Positions 1 through 8,567 are shown, counted from the stretch's first letter. The stretch is 64,000 nucleotides of DNA from Hamadaea tsunoensis DSM 44101 (GCF_000428945.1 NZ_AUAX01000015.1:62001-126000); one strand, 5' to 3'. A program made the numbers and translations. The notes: generated by a model from the sequence alone, not told the origin.

Positions 1-1
1 G

Positions 2-1276
2 GCGCTGCGACCGGCGGGGGACGCCGAGACAACTCGCGACCGTTTGTCTCCCCTGCTGGAACGGGCGCTCGGCGCGGAGGAGATGACCGGGTACGACTGG
101 GACGAGCTGACCGCGGGCCTGTGGGAGGTGCCGGTTCTGCTGCACCCCCGGCGGCTGTGGCCGGAGCTGGTCCAGCGGCTGCTGGCCGAGCTGCTCGTGG
201 CCGAGGGGACGGGCTGGCTGTGGCGGTGCGAGGCGCTCAACCGGCTGCTCGGGCTGCGCGACAGCGCGACGGCGGTCGTGGAGGCCTGCGCGAGCGTCAT
301 CGGGGACCGGCGCAGCCAGGTCCTCATCGAGCCGGCCGCGCTGCTGGAGATGACGCCGCATCCGGCCGCCGCCGCGCAGCTGCTGGGGCAGATCGAGGAT
401 CCGGTCAGCGATCAGGCGCTGCGAGCAGCCTGGTGGGCGGTGGCGGAGAAGGCCGGGCGGGGCCACTTCGACGCCGGGCAGATCCGGCGGCTGACGCAGG
501 CGGCCCTGGAAACCTTGCGGGACAACGGCTCCCCGTTCGCTCCCCGGGTCGGTGCCGCCGAGACGGCCCGCCAGCTGCTGCCCGACGTGAGCGCCGGCGA
601 GCACCGGGCGCTGAGCCAGGCACTGCAGGGCGATCCCGTCTCCGGCCACGTCCTGCGCTCCGGCGCCGTCGCTCCACAGGAGACGGTACGCGCGGTGGCG
701 TACCGGCTGTCACAGGCGGTGCTCTCCCTGATGCGCCGGGAGATCCTCCTGGCGGACCCGGTACTCGAACGGCTCATCGGCGACATGCTCTTCCACCCGC
801 AGGGCACCCGGCGCACGGTCGCGGCGCAGACGGTCGCCGCGACGCCCTACCGTCCGGCGCTGGCCGCCGCGATGGGGCGGGAACTCGGCCGGCCCGGTAT
901 GCCGGCCTCCGTCCCGCTCGCCGCCGCGCTGGTGCAGGCGATCGGCCACCTCGGCGGCGCCGACGAGGCGGCCCTCATCTGGCGGCTCGTCCTCGGCCAC
1001 GGCATGCCGGCGCCCGTACAGGAGGCGGCCGCCTGGATCGTCGGCCACCTGCACGTGCCGTCGGATCGCTGGGACGTCGTGCGCACGCGGCTGCTGCGCC
1101 ACCGCGACGGCCCGCTGCCGTCCTACGCCAAGGGCCTGATGTACAGCGTCGGCGCCTCCCGGCGCCACGACGACCTCGTCGAGCTCAGCGGTCCGCAGGC
1201 CCATCCGGAACTGCGGACCGCCGCGTCGTGGTGGCTGTCGACCCCCGATTTCGTCCGTCTCAGCGCCTCGGCCTGA
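2..1276 (+). CDS. Hypothetical alpha-helical protein, 5' truncated by window edge
   Basis: The reading frame is open from the first bases of the window to a TGA, so the true start lies upstream. A TTG at position 44 is the first possible start inside the window but has no convincing ribosome binding site. The roughly 420 visible residues are rich in Ala, Leu and Arg, with periodic amphipathic helices that look like HEAT or TPR-like repeats. I see no signal peptide, membrane segment or catalytic motif. The gene converges on the C39-like peptidase with a 6-base gap. I do not recognise the family; it could be the C-terminal part of a larger regulator or scaffold. Confidence refers to it being a real gene. 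Confidence 0.7.
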   Translation, partial: ALRPAGDAETTRDRLSPLLERALGAEEMTGYDWDELTAGLWEVPVLLHPRRLWPELVQRLLAELLVAEGTGWLWRCEALNRLLGLRDSATAVVEACASVIGDRRSQVLIEPAALLEMTPHPAAAAQLLGQIEDPVSDQALRAAWWAVAEKAGRGHFDAGQIRRLTQAALETLRDNGSPFAPRVGAAETARQLLPDVSAGEHRALSQALQGDPVSGHVLRSGAVAPQETVRAVAYRLSQAVLSLMRREILLADPVLERLIGDMLFHPQGTRRTVAAQTVAATPYRPALAAAMGRELGRPGMPASVPLAAALVQAIGHLGGADEAALIWRLVLGHGMPAPVQEAAAWIVGHLHVPSDRWDVVRTRLLRHRDGPLPSYAKGLMYSVGASRRHDDLVELSGPQAHPELRTAASWWLSTPDFVRLSASA

Positions 1277-1282
1277 GTACGC

Positions 1283-2203
1283 CTACCAGATGTACCCGTA
1301 GCCGCCGAGGATGATCTCCATCGTGTTCGTGTCGAACCACGAGTACGCCGGAACCGTGCTCCACACCGTGGTGGCCGGGTCGGCGTACCAGACCTGGCTG
1401 GTGCCGGTGTTGTAGCCGCCGATCTCGATCCAGTGCCCGATCTCCTGGCTCACCGGGTGCCCGGTCAGATGCGGTCCGTAAGGCACCTCCCAGGCGAGCC
1501 CGGCGACCGGCGAGCTGACGCCGACGTCGGTGGCGAGGTGGTTGGAGAAGTCGGTCTTCTGGGCGGCGCTCGGCGGGTCGGACATCCACACCATGCCGTA
1601 GAAGTTCGACCCGAAGTCGGGTACGCCGACGTAGTGGTTGAGGCCGTTGACCTCCGCGGCCGCGCCGGTGCCGCCGGCGGCGGGCGTGCCCATGTAGTTC
1701 GCGACCGTCCACTGGTCGAGGTTGTAGGGGCTGGAGCCGGGCACGGTGGCCGAGAACATGGACACCACGGCCGGACCGCAGAAGTAGTTGGTCACCTGCC
1801 CGTACTGGTACATCCAGGTGATCTGCCCGACGGTCTGGGTCGACGCGCGGGCGCAGGACACCTGCGCGGGCTTGATCTCGCCGTTGGCGAAGGCCTGCTC
1901 CTTGGCGGCGGTGTGCGCCTTCGACTCCGCGAGTTCGGCGTCCGTGGGCCGGGCGAACAGCTCATGCGTCGACTTGTACTTCGTCACGGCCGCCACGACG
2001 TCCGCGGACAGCGCGGTGGTCGTGACGTTCCTGCCCGCGTCGAGCTGCTGCTGGGACAGGACGTTGGCGCACACGTTCTTGCCGGCGGCCGCACCGCCGC
2101 CGATACCGGCCGCGGTGGCGGATCCGGCCCCGACGGCGACGGTGGCACCCGCGACGATGCAGGCGAGGACCGCGGAGAGGGTGGATCTCATGAGGCGTGT
2201 CAT
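1283..2203 (-). CDS. Secreted C39-like (papain-fold) peptidase family protein
   Basis: The N-terminus (MTRLMRSTLSAVL then an Ala/Val/Gly-rich core ending in SATAA) is a Sec signal peptide, so the protein is exported. The mature part carries a Peptidase_C39_2-type arrangement: NYFCGPA with the presumed nucleophile Cys, HWIEIGGY with the His, and WYADPATT with the Asp. Length (about 306 aa) suits a stand-alone secreted member, not an ABC-transporter-fused C39 domain. An in-frame start 66 bases further upstream exists, but it would put a hydrophilic stretch before the signal peptide, so I chose the internal ATG; the ATG four codons later is also possible. Substrate unknown. Confidence 0.75.
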   Translation of the reverse strand: MTRLMRSTLSAVLACIVAGATVAVGAGSATAAGIGGGAAAGKNVCANVLSQQQLDAGRNVTTTALSADVVAAVTKYKSTHELFARPTDAELAESKAHTAAKEQAFANGEIKPAQVSCARASTQTVGQITWMYQYGQVTNYFCGPAVVSMFSATVPGSSPYNLDQWTVANYMGTPAAGGTGAAAEVNGLNHYVGVPDFGSNFYGMVWMSDPPSAAQKTDFSNHLATDVGVSSPVAGLAWEVPYGPHLTGHPVSQEIGHWIEIGGYNTGTSQVWYADPATTVWSTVPAYSWFDTNTMEIILGGYGYIW

Positions 2204-2301
2204 GTACGCGAGTGTGTGACCACGCCAGTGACCAACGTGGATTTCTTGCGGCCCGCCTGAAGTGTGCAAGAAGCCCGCGGCCGGTACGCCGGGCGGACCG
2301 C

Positions 2302-3414
2302 CTACCGGCCGGGACGCAGCAGGTGCCCGAAGCCCGCGCCGTCGAGCCGCAGCTTCAGGTTCTGCCGGTCGGTGCCGAGCGCGGCCGCGGTCGCGTCCAG
2401 GTTCCAGTCGTGGGCCGCCAGCTTCGCGAGCAGGTAGCCGCGCCGGGTCTGGGCCGCCGACAGCCGGAAGGTCTTGAGGTACGCCAACCGTCCACGCTGG
2501 TCGGTGATGGTCTCGCCGATGTGGTTCTCGCCGTCGGGGTCGAACGCGGGCACGAAACGCGACAGCGTGAAGCGCCCCATCCGGCGGATCCGGGTGAAGG
2601 CCAGGTCCGGCCCGGCGAGCAGGCCGCCGGCCAGTGCGCTGTCGTGGAAGTCCGACCAGTCCTTCAGCGTCCGCGCGAGCTGCCCGCGCAGGTCAGCGAG
2701 GCTGGTGACGCGGTCCTCGTCGAGCCGGACGAGGAAGTCGGGCACCGCCGGATACAGGTGGGCGTACTGGAAGATCAGTTCGCCGTAGAAGTCCTGCACC
2801 AGGCTGGAGTGCAGCGCCCGGTAGTCGGCGGGGTGCGGCAGGACGAACGCGGCGGCCAGGGCGTCCGCGACGTAGAGCAGCATGCCGCACTGGTCCGGGT
2901 GGATCTCGAAGATGCGCAGGGCGTCCTCCAGGCCCGCGACGGCGGCGCCGCGGTAGCTCGCCTCGACCCGCGGCGACAGCCCCCGGGTCACGGCCCGGTG
3001 CGTCCACTCCTGCCAGGCGATCGACGGGCCGCCGAACTGCAGCCCGAGATAGCCCTCCATCGCCAGGTGCAGCGGCAGGAAACGCAGTCGCCGCCTGTCC
3101 TCGCGCCGGTTCATCCGGCGGTGGAACCGCAGCCCGACGCGGTCCGGCGCCGCCTTCGCCGCCGGATCGTGCAGTTGGGTGCCGTACGCGGCCGCGGGCG
3201 TACCGTCGGCCGTCCAGTCCGCCACGAAGGCGTGCGGGACGTACGCGACGTACGCCGTCCGCGGCCCGACCTCGACGATCGACAGCTCGTCGGGATCGTA
3301 CGCGCGCTGATGCAGCCGCAGATCGGTGATCGGTTCGGCGCGCAGCAGCGGGACGAGGCGTACGGCGCCCCACGTCTGGGACGGGGCGACCGTCAGTCCC
3401 GCGAAATCGATCAT
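2302..3414 (-). CDS. ARPP-2-like protein, partner of the TROVE-like/vWA gene
   Basis: This 370-residue soluble protein starts MIDFAGLTVAPSQTWG, and its ATG overlaps the stop of the upstream TROVE-like/vWA gene (ATGA), so the two are translationally coupled. Residues 1-110 look beta-rich; the middle is helical (IHPDQCGMLLYVADALAAAF). The last 45 residues (LAAHDWNLDATAAALGTDRQ) resemble a Fis-type helix-turn-helix. The N-terminal pattern and pairing with a vWA gene match what I recall of the ARPP-2 family, named by Aravind and colleagues as associated with RNA-processing systems. That assignment is from memory, without a profile search. Molecular function unknown. Confidence 0.6.
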   Translation of the reverse strand: MIDFAGLTVAPSQTWGAVRLVPLLRAEPITDLRLHQRAYDPDELSIVEVGPRTAYVAYVPHAFVADWTADGTPAAAYGTQLHDPAAKAAPDRVGLRFHRRMNRREDRRRLRFLPLHLAMEGYLGLQFGGPSIAWQEWTHRAVTRGLSPRVEASYRGAAVAGLEDALRIFEIHPDQCGMLLYVADALAAAFVLPHPADYRALHSSLVQDFYGELIFQYAHLYPAVPDFLVRLDEDRVTSLADLRGQLARTLKDWSDFHDSALAGGLLAGPDLAFTRIRRMGRFTLSRFVPAFDPDGENHIGETITDQRGRLAYLKTFRLSAAQTRRGYLLAKLAAHDWNLDATAAALGTDRQNLKLRLDGAGFGHLLRPGR

Positions 3415-4838
3415 CGGGCGGCCTCCGAGGCGTGCAGGAAGCGGCCGACGCGGTCGGACAGGTGGGCGCGCAGCTCGTCGAATCCGGCCCGGCCGGTGGC
3501 GAACCTCGCCAGTTCCACGAGCGCGGCGACGTCCTCCGCGTCGCGTACGCCCACCGTCGCGACGTCCCCGCCGAGCCGGCGTACGTCGAAGGAGTCGCTG
3601 TCGTACACGGGGTTCAGGTGCACGATGCTCGTCCGCTCCCCCGGGTCCAGCGCCGTACGCCAGACGCGCAGCACCTCGGCGGCGAGGCCGGCGGGAGCGT
3701 TGTCCCACCCGTCGGAGACGATGACGAGCCGGTCCGGGCGCAGTTCCAGGCCGTCCACCAGGCGCTCGCCCAGCGCGGTCACGCCGACGGGGTGCACCGT
3801 CAGCGGATCGCCGGAATGGTTCAGCCACAGTCCCGTGTACGAGGTGGCCAGCGCCTCCAGCAGGTAGTGCGTGGCGAGGGCGACGGCGAGGGGCCGGCGG
3901 CGCTTGGCGGCCGAACCGGCGGACGAGTAACTGTCGTCGAGGACCGCGACGACGCGTCCCCACGTGCCGAACCGGTTGCCCGCGGCGCGCCGGGCCGCCG
4001 TCCGGAGCGCCTCGGTCAGTTCGGCGCGCCGCTCGGCCCGCTCCGGCCGGGGTAGCGACAGTACGTAGACGGCGAGGCGGGTCAGCGGGGCCGACGCGAG
4101 ATCCATCGCGACCGTGGCAGCCCCGTGCCGCGCGGCCGACGACTGCAACCTCAACCGCTCGTGATCGGTGAGCCGCGGCGCGATCCCGGCCAGGAAGCGG
4201 GCCCGGTCGATACCGTGCCGGACCGCCAGGCCTTCGGCGACCGTGTACGGCAGGTCGTACAGCGACCGCGCCTCGTAATGCGCACGGCGCCACGACTCCA
4301 GGATCGGGGTGTCGTAGCGCTTCGGCGTACGCCAGTCGAACAGGGCGGTGCCGACCTCGCCCGGCAGCGCCAGATGGGCGTGGCGCGCCGCGACGGACAG
4401 CGACCGCCGGTACTTGACCGCGTCGAAGGCCGGATCGGGCCGCGCCGTCACCCAGTCGCGCATGATGGCCCGCGTCCGGCGGTTGTTCACGCCCAGCCGG
4501 CGCAGCTCCCGGAAGGCGGCGTACACCCGCTGGGGAGGCAGGGTACGCAGCCGGGCGGCGATGAGCCGGCCCTCCAGGGCACGCTCGCGCGGGCCGGCGG
4601 CCGAGGCGGTCCGCAGCAGGTTGGTCACGATCCATGCGGCGTTGAGGTGGTTGACGTCCAGGGCGAGGGTCGCGGCGTACAGCTCCCGGTAGTTGCCCAG
4701 CACGTACTCGTGGAGGAAGCCGAGTGACATCCGCTGCTCGCCGGCGGACTGCCGGAACTCGCGCTGGGCGCTCGACGCGATCGCGGCGTTGACGAACATG
4801 ACGACGTCCTCGCAGGCCACTCGCTGCGACGCGGACAC
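3411..4838 (-). CDS. TROVE-like helical-repeat protein with C-terminal von Willebrand factor A domain
   Basis: The start is taken as GTG at 4838 because GGGAGGAG lies directly upstream; the ATG at 4889 has no binding site. Residues 1 to about 270 are helical repeats (LGNYRELYAATLALDVNHLN; LGVNNRRTRAIMRDW; FDAVKYRR) in the style of the Ro60/TROVE ring. The C-terminal 200 residues form a vWA domain with a complete MIDAS: DDSYS, a Thr in VGVTALGERL, and IVSDGWDN. Ro60 proteins bind Y RNAs and misfolded RNAs; whether this divergent protein does is inference. It is coupled by ATGA to the ARPP-2-like gene. No RtcB ligase, MoxR ATPase or Y-RNA gene is visible nearby. Confidence 0.65.
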   Translation of the reverse strand: MSASQRVACEDVVMFVNAAIASSAQREFRQSAGEQRMSLGFLHEYVLGNYRELYAATLALDVNHLNAAWIVTNLLRTASAAGPRERALEGRLIAARLRTLPPQRVYAAFRELRRLGVNNRRTRAIMRDWVTARPDPAFDAVKYRRSLSVAARHAHLALPGEVGTALFDWRTPKRYDTPILESWRRAHYEARSLYDLPYTVAEGLAVRHGIDRARFLAGIAPRLTDHERLRLQSSAARHGAATVAMDLASAPLTRLAVYVLSLPRPERAERRAELTEALRTAARRAAGNRFGTWGRVVAVLDDSYSSAGSAAKRRRPLAVALATHYLLEALATSYTGLWLNHSGDPLTVHPVGVTALGERLVDGLELRPDRLVIVSDGWDNAPAGLAAEVLRVWRTALDPGERTSIVHLNPVYDSDSFDVRRLGGDVATVGVRDAEDVAALVELARFATGRAGFDELRAHLSDRVGRFLHASEAAR

Positions 4839-5021
4839 CGGACTCCTCCCTCGGACGCGGACGGGGCGCCGGCCGGGGAATGAGGGCACGAACTGCGAAG
4901 CATCGCTTCAGAGGCGGGTTCCGGAAGTCGCACCGAAGTCCCGCGGCCGGCCGCGCCACCATAGCCGAGCGGTGGATCGGCCCGCCACGGTATTCGCCCT
5001 CGGCCGCCGCGCGGGCCGGAG

Positions 5022-5384
5022 CTACGTCTTCGCCTCGGCCTGGGCGCGCTTCTTCTCCTGCGCCTTGTCGTACTCCACGGACGAGTACCAGGCGACGCCG
5101 GCGGTGCCGAACAGGCCCAGCGCGATCAGGCCGGCCTGCTTGCCTTCGTCGTCCTTCTCATGGGCATGGGCGATCCACTCTTCCGTCGAGTACGCGTGGC
5201 CGTCTTCGACGCAGCCGTTGGTGACAGGATTCTTGCCGCACATCACCCGGCCCTTGTCGTCGATGTACCCGTCGGCTTTGTTGTAGATCGGAAGGAAGTA
5301 GAACAGGCCGACCAGTGCGCCGATCGTCGCGCTGAACTTGATCATGTTGCGGCCGTAGATGGACTTGAAGTCGTCAGCGGCCAC
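5022..5384 (-). CDS. Small two-helix membrane protein
   Basis: A 120-residue protein beginning at GTG with GGTGAGG 7 bases upstream. Two hydrophobic segments (FSATIGALVGLFYFLPIY near residues 17-34, and AGLIALGLFGTAGVAWY near 84-100) flank a polar loop with two Cys residues (VMCGKNPVTNGCVEDG). The C-terminus is charged and probably cytoplasmic. The loop Cys pair could form a disulfide outside the cell. I do not recognise the family and the neighbours give no functional hint. Confidence 0.7.
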   Translation of the reverse strand: MAADDFKSIYGRNMIKFSATIGALVGLFYFLPIYNKADGYIDDKGRVMCGKNPVTNGCVEDGHAYSTEEWIAHAHEKDDEGKQAGLIALGLFGTAGVAWYSSVEYDKAQEKKRAQAEAKT

Positions 5385-5596
5385 GAGCGAACCTCACCGC
5401 GCGGATCGGGCGCTCGTGGTTCCGGAAGTCGAGAGTGGACATGGTCGGAATCGTGGCTCCATGAGCCGCGAGAGGCCAGGCCACGGACCGGCCATGCACG
5501 GCCGGTGCCTCCGGTGAGCCCGGCGACATCAGCACCGGCGACGCCCGAGCACGCCCTGCGGCGCCACTTTCCGGCCGGGAACCGGGCATTCGCCCA

Positions 5597-5673
5597 CCAG
5601 CCTTGATCATGTACCTCATATCTGTCGAAATCTGACCCTCACGACATATATGCGCTACACGATCAAGGCCTGG
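5597..5673. repeat. Imperfect inverted repeat with about 31-bp arms
   Basis: The left arm begins CCAGCCTTGATCATGTAC and the right arm ends CGATCAAGGCCTGG; their complements match over roughly 31 bp with a few mismatches and a short spacer. It lies in a gene-free stretch of about 535 bp (5385-5919) holding no convincing ORF. The TTGATC core is shared with the palindromes near 8.5 kb, suggesting a family of small intergenic repeats. Confidence 0.7.
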
Positions 5674-5829
5674 CGACCAACTTCGACATATACGTGCGAC
5701 ATGATGATGTCCGGTCGGACTGCCCTGAGAAGCCGCCAGCCGTACGCGGATCACGCGGTGGCCGGCACCCGCACAGCCGCGCGAAGAGTCCGCTGTCGGG
5801 CAGCCCGCCCCCGAAAGGGATCGACGGCC

Positions 5830-5876
5830 TTGACAACGACGGCGGGCTGATCGATTCTCGTCAGAGAGCGCTCTCT
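5830..5876 (+). promoter_or_regulatory. Putative promoter with LacI-type palindromic operator
   Basis: TTGACA at 5830-5835 is followed after 17 bp by GATTCT (5853-5858), and a perfect 14-bp palindrome AGAGAGCGCTCTCT sits at 5863-5876, at or just after the expected transcription start. The centre GAGCGCTC is the hallmark of LacI-family operators in actinomycetes, for example CebR sites of the form TGGGAGCGCTCCCA. This predicts sugar-responsive repression of the downstream two-component operon. No lacI gene is in the window. Confidence 0.55.
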
Positions 5877-5919
5877 AGCATGATCGTCAGGTATCGCCCG
5901 CGCCCGAGGGCAGGACTCG

Positions 5920-7089
5920 TTGACCGCTCCCGTTCCGCACGCACACCCCCAGGTGGCCCAGGCCGCCGTCGCCCGCGCGGTGCTCATCGCCCGGGCCGCC
6001 GTCACGCTCACCGCGACGGCCGCCGGACTCCGCCTGACCGGCCACCCGGTCCCGCTCGCCGGGGTCCTCACGCTCGTCGCGGCGACCTCGGCGGCCGCCC
6101 TCGCCGCGCTGGCCCGCCGGCCCGACCTGGCCGGGCGGCCGCTGCCGGTGCTGGCCCTCGACGCGGCCACCGTCCTCGCGGTGTACGCGATCGGGCCGGG
6201 CCAGGTCGCCTACTACTGCTGTGCCGCCGGGGCGAGCGCGCTCGCCGGAGTCCTCATCGGACAATGGGCGCTGGCGCCGGCCGCCGCGTACGCCGCCGTC
6301 GGATACGCCACGGTTCCGGTGGTCCTCGGTCCCGGAGTGCCGCCGGAGCTGGCCGGGTTCGTGTTCGCCTTCCCGATCGCCGACGTCCTGGCCGCCGCCG
6401 GGGCCGCCGGCATCACCGCCGCCGTCGCCCGCTACGTCGAGCTGTCGGTACGCGTCGTGGCGTCCGCGCAGCGTACGGCGGCCGTTTCGGAGCGCGCCCG
6501 GCTCGCCCGGGAACTGCACGACTCGGTGAGCAAGACGCTGCGCGGCGTGTCGTTCGCCGCCCTGGCTCTGCCGTCGTCGCTGCGCCGGCATCCGGATCTG
6601 GCCGAACGGCTCGCCACGACGGTGTCGCAGGGCGCGCAGGCCGCCGTACGCCAGGCGCGCGACGTCGTCGAGGGGTTGCGGCTGGACGCGGCGGAGGAAG
6701 ACTTCGCGGCGGCCGTCACCCGCATCTGCCGGCACTGGACGGGCCGGACCGGCGTGCCGGTGGGCGTACGCGCGCGGCCGCTCGATCCGCCGCCGGCCGT
6801 CCGCTACGAGCTGGCGCAGATCCTCCGGGAGGCGCTGGAGAACGTCGCCCGCCACTCGGGTGCCACCCGGGTCGCCGTGACCCTGGACCGCGAAGGGTCG
6901 CTCCTCCGCCTGTGCGTACGCGACGACGGCCGCGGATTCACCGGACCGGCCGGCGGCCTGGGCATCATCGGCATGGTCGAACGGGCCGCGACCGTCGGCG
7001 GCACCGTACGCGTACTGTCCACACCGGACGCGGGAACGTCGGTCGAGGCCCGGATCCCGGTCGAGGAGACCGCCGGAGTGGTGCCGTGA
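5920..7089 (+). CDS. NarL/DesK-type sensor histidine kinase
   Basis: Starts at TTG with GAGGG upstream. The first 170 residues contain five or six hydrophobic segments forming a membrane sensor. A HisKA_3 dimerisation domain follows with ARLARELHDSVSK, whose His near residue 200 is the phosphorylation site. The C-terminal HATPase_c domain shows the N-box (REALENVARHSGA), DDGRGF and GLGIIGM. Length (389 aa) is normal. Its TGA overlaps the GTG of the response regulator (GTGA), so the pair is co-translated. The signal is unknown, but the LacI-like operator and the secreted binding protein in the same operon hint at carbohydrate or cell-envelope sensing. Confidence 0.9.
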   Translation: MTAPVPHAHPQVAQAAVARAVLIARAAVTLTATAAGLRLTGHPVPLAGVLTLVAATSAAALAALARRPDLAGRPLPVLALDAATVLAVYAIGPGQVAYYCCAAGASALAGVLIGQWALAPAAAYAAVGYATVPVVLGPGVPPELAGFVFAFPIADVLAAAGAAGITAAVARYVELSVRVVASAQRTAAVSERARLARELHDSVSKTLRGVSFAALALPSSLRRHPDLAERLATTVSQGAQAAVRQARDVVEGLRLDAAEEDFAAAVTRICRHWTGRTGVPVGVRARPLDPPPAVRYELAQILREALENVARHSGATRVAVTLDREGSLLRLCVRDDGRGFTGPAGGLGIIGMVERAATVGGTVRVLSTPDAGTSVEARIPVEETAGVVP

Positions 7090-7745
7090 TCAGTGTCCTG
7101 GTGGTCGACGACAACCCGATCGTGCGCGAGGCGCTACGCGGATACCTCGACGGGTGCCCGGGCATCCAGGTCACCGCCGAAGCCGCCGACGGCCGGCACG
7201 CCGTCACCCTCGCCGCCGCCGAGCGGCCCGCGGTCACGCTGCTCGACCACCGGATGCCGGTCGCCGACGGGCTCTGCGTCCTGGCCGAGCTGGCCGCGCT
7301 GACCCGCGTACTCGTGCTGACCAGCGATGGAACGGCGGAGCTGATCGGGCGGATGCTGCGCGGCGGTGCTCGCGGCTATCTGGTGCACGGGGAGTTCGCG
7401 CCCGAGGACCTGCACCGGGCGGTCCTCGCCGTGGCGGGCGGCGACGGGTGGCTCTCCCCCGCGGCCGCCGCCGTCGCCGCGGCGGCCCTGCGGGACCACG
7501 CCGACCGGGAGGCCGCCGGACGCGCGCTCGCCGACCGGCAGCGCCGCGTCCGGGCGGGTTTCGGGCTGACCCGCCGCGAGCAGGACGTGCTCGCGCTGCT
7601 CGCCCAGGGCCTGCCGAACGCGGCCATCGCGCACCGGTTGCTGCTCACCGAGAAGACGGTCAAGAACCATCTGCAGCACGCCTTCGCCAAACTCGGCGTG
7701 ACCAACCGGACCGAGGCGGCGCTGCGCTGGAACGGGCCGGCCTGA
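7086..7745 (+). CDS. NarL/FixJ-family response regulator
   Basis: Start is the GTG at 7086, which overlaps the kinase stop. The N-terminal receiver domain begins ISVLVVDDNP with the acidic pocket and has Asp54 in TLLDHRMP as phospho-acceptor. A LuxR-type HTH lies at the C-terminus (LTRREQDVLALLAQGLPNAA, then EKTVKNHLQ). At 219 residues it has the usual length. Its partner is clearly the kinase immediately upstream; the target may include the third gene of this operon. Confidence 0.92.
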   Translation: MISVLVVDDNPIVREALRGYLDGCPGIQVTAEAADGRHAVTLAAAERPAVTLLDHRMPVADGLCVLAELAALTRVLVLTSDGTAELIGRMLRGGARGYLVHGEFAPEDLHRAVLAVAGGDGWLSPAAAAVAAAALRDHADREAAGRALADRQRRVRAGFGLTRREQDVLALLAQGLPNAAIAHRLLLTEKTVKNHLQHAFAKLGVTNRTEAALRWNGPA

Positions 7746-7746
7746 C

Positions 7747-8373
7747 ATGCCCGCGGTCACCGCCCGCACGCTGGGCTGGTCGGCGCTCGCGGCGGCGGTC
7801 GTCGCCACGGTCACCGTCGTACCACCGCTCGTCTGGCCCGGAAGCGGTCCGCCTTCAGTCTCCGCGCCATCGATCCCAGCGCCTTCGGTCCCAGCGCCAT
7901 CGATCGCGGCCTCTTCCGCCGCGCCGCCGCCTCCGTCTTCCCTAGCGCTTTCTGCCGCAGGGTCCCCGGCTCGCCCCTCGGCCGTGGCCGCGTTCCGGCC
8001 CGTCACCGTCCACGCCGCCGATCCCGGCAACCTCCGCGAGGGCGGCGCGCAGGTCATCGACTGCGCGAGCTGCGTGGCCGGCCGCCGGGTCGGTTACATC
8101 GGCGGCCCCAACACCCTCGCGATCCCCGTGCGGAACATTCCCCACGCCGGCGAGCGCACGCTCACCATCACTTACGAGACATCCGAGCCGCGTACGCTGA
8201 AAGTGGCGGTCGGGTCCGCACAGCCGCACACCGTGACCGTCAGCGGCGCCGGCAGCCTGCTGATTCCGGCAAGGATCACGATCCGGGTGTGGCTGCCGAG
8301 CGGAGACAGCTGGATCCGCTTCTTCAACGACGCCGGCTCCGCCCCCGACCTCGACACCATCACCCTGAGCTGA
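7747..8373 (+). CDS. Membrane-anchored or secreted carbohydrate-binding-like protein
   Basis: Begins one base after the response-regulator stop, so it is the third gene of the operon. An N-terminal hydrophobic segment (LGWSALAAAVVATVTVV) is a signal anchor or uncleaved signal peptide. A low-complexity Ser/Pro/Ala linker with repeated APSIPAPS/APSVPAPS units follows, then a roughly 125-residue beta-rich domain (VTVHAADPGNL ... VGYIGGPNTLAIPVRNIPHAG ... IRFFNDAGSAPDLDTITLS). That pattern resembles CBM6/CBM35-type jelly rolls, which bind sugars. A Cys pair (CASC) may form a disulfide. No catalytic motif; a ligand-sensing accessory role for the kinase is speculative. Confidence 0.7.
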   Translation: MPAVTARTLGWSALAAAVVATVTVVPPLVWPGSGPPSVSAPSIPAPSVPAPSIAASSAAPPPPSSLALSAAGSPARPSAVAAFRPVTVHAADPGNLREGGAQVIDCASCVAGRRVGYIGGPNTLAIPVRNIPHAGERTLTITYETSEPRTLKVAVGSAQPHTVTVSGAGSLLIPARITIRVWLPSGDSWIRFFNDAGSAPDLDTITLS

Positions 8374-8461
8374 CCTGGACGCTTCATCGCCGGGAACCGG
8401 TTCGGCCGCCGACTGGCAGCGGTGATCGAGTTCCCGGAAGCTGTAGAAGTTGATCTCCATT

Positions 8462-8529
8462 GCTTGATCAAGAGCCTGGGATCTGCAATATCGGGCCATT
8501 TTCGACAGCATCCGGGCTCTTGATCAAGC
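8462..8529. repeat. Inverted repeat with TTGATCAAGAGCC arms
   Basis: The left arm GCTTGATCAAGAGCCTGGG and the right arm, whose complement reads GCTTGATCAAGAGCCCGG, enclose about 27 bases. It is followed by a second small hairpin, GCCGAAGGCCCCTTCGGC, near 8547-8564. Both lie in the 558-bp gene-free spacer (8374-8931) between convergent genes, where a palindrome could also terminate transcription. Confidence 0.75.
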
Positions 8530-8567
8530 CTTCGCGTCGCGATCAAGCCGAAGGCCCCTTCGGCCGG

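Noticed and set aside
121-1314. Long Arg/Gly/Ala-rich frame on the plus strand over the first gene
   Set aside because: Composition is that of an out-of-frame shadow of GC-rich coding sequence; the overlapping frame has a balanced protein composition.
3415-4962. An apparent 886-codon minus-strand frame running from the ARPP-2-like gene upstream across the TROVE-like/vWA gene
   Set aside because: Upstream of 3414 it is only the Arg/Pro-rich shadow of the vWA gene. The ATG at 3414 overlaps the vWA stop and starts the real protein.
5374-5442. 22-codon ORF overlapping the start of the small membrane protein
   Set aside because: No ribosome binding site before its ATG, while the membrane-protein GTG has a good one. 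Chance overlap is more likely.
5694-7085. 683-codon frame extending the response regulator upstream
   Set aside because: The upstream part is Arg/Gly-rich shadow of the histidine kinase; the regulator has a clear GTGA-coupled start at 7086.
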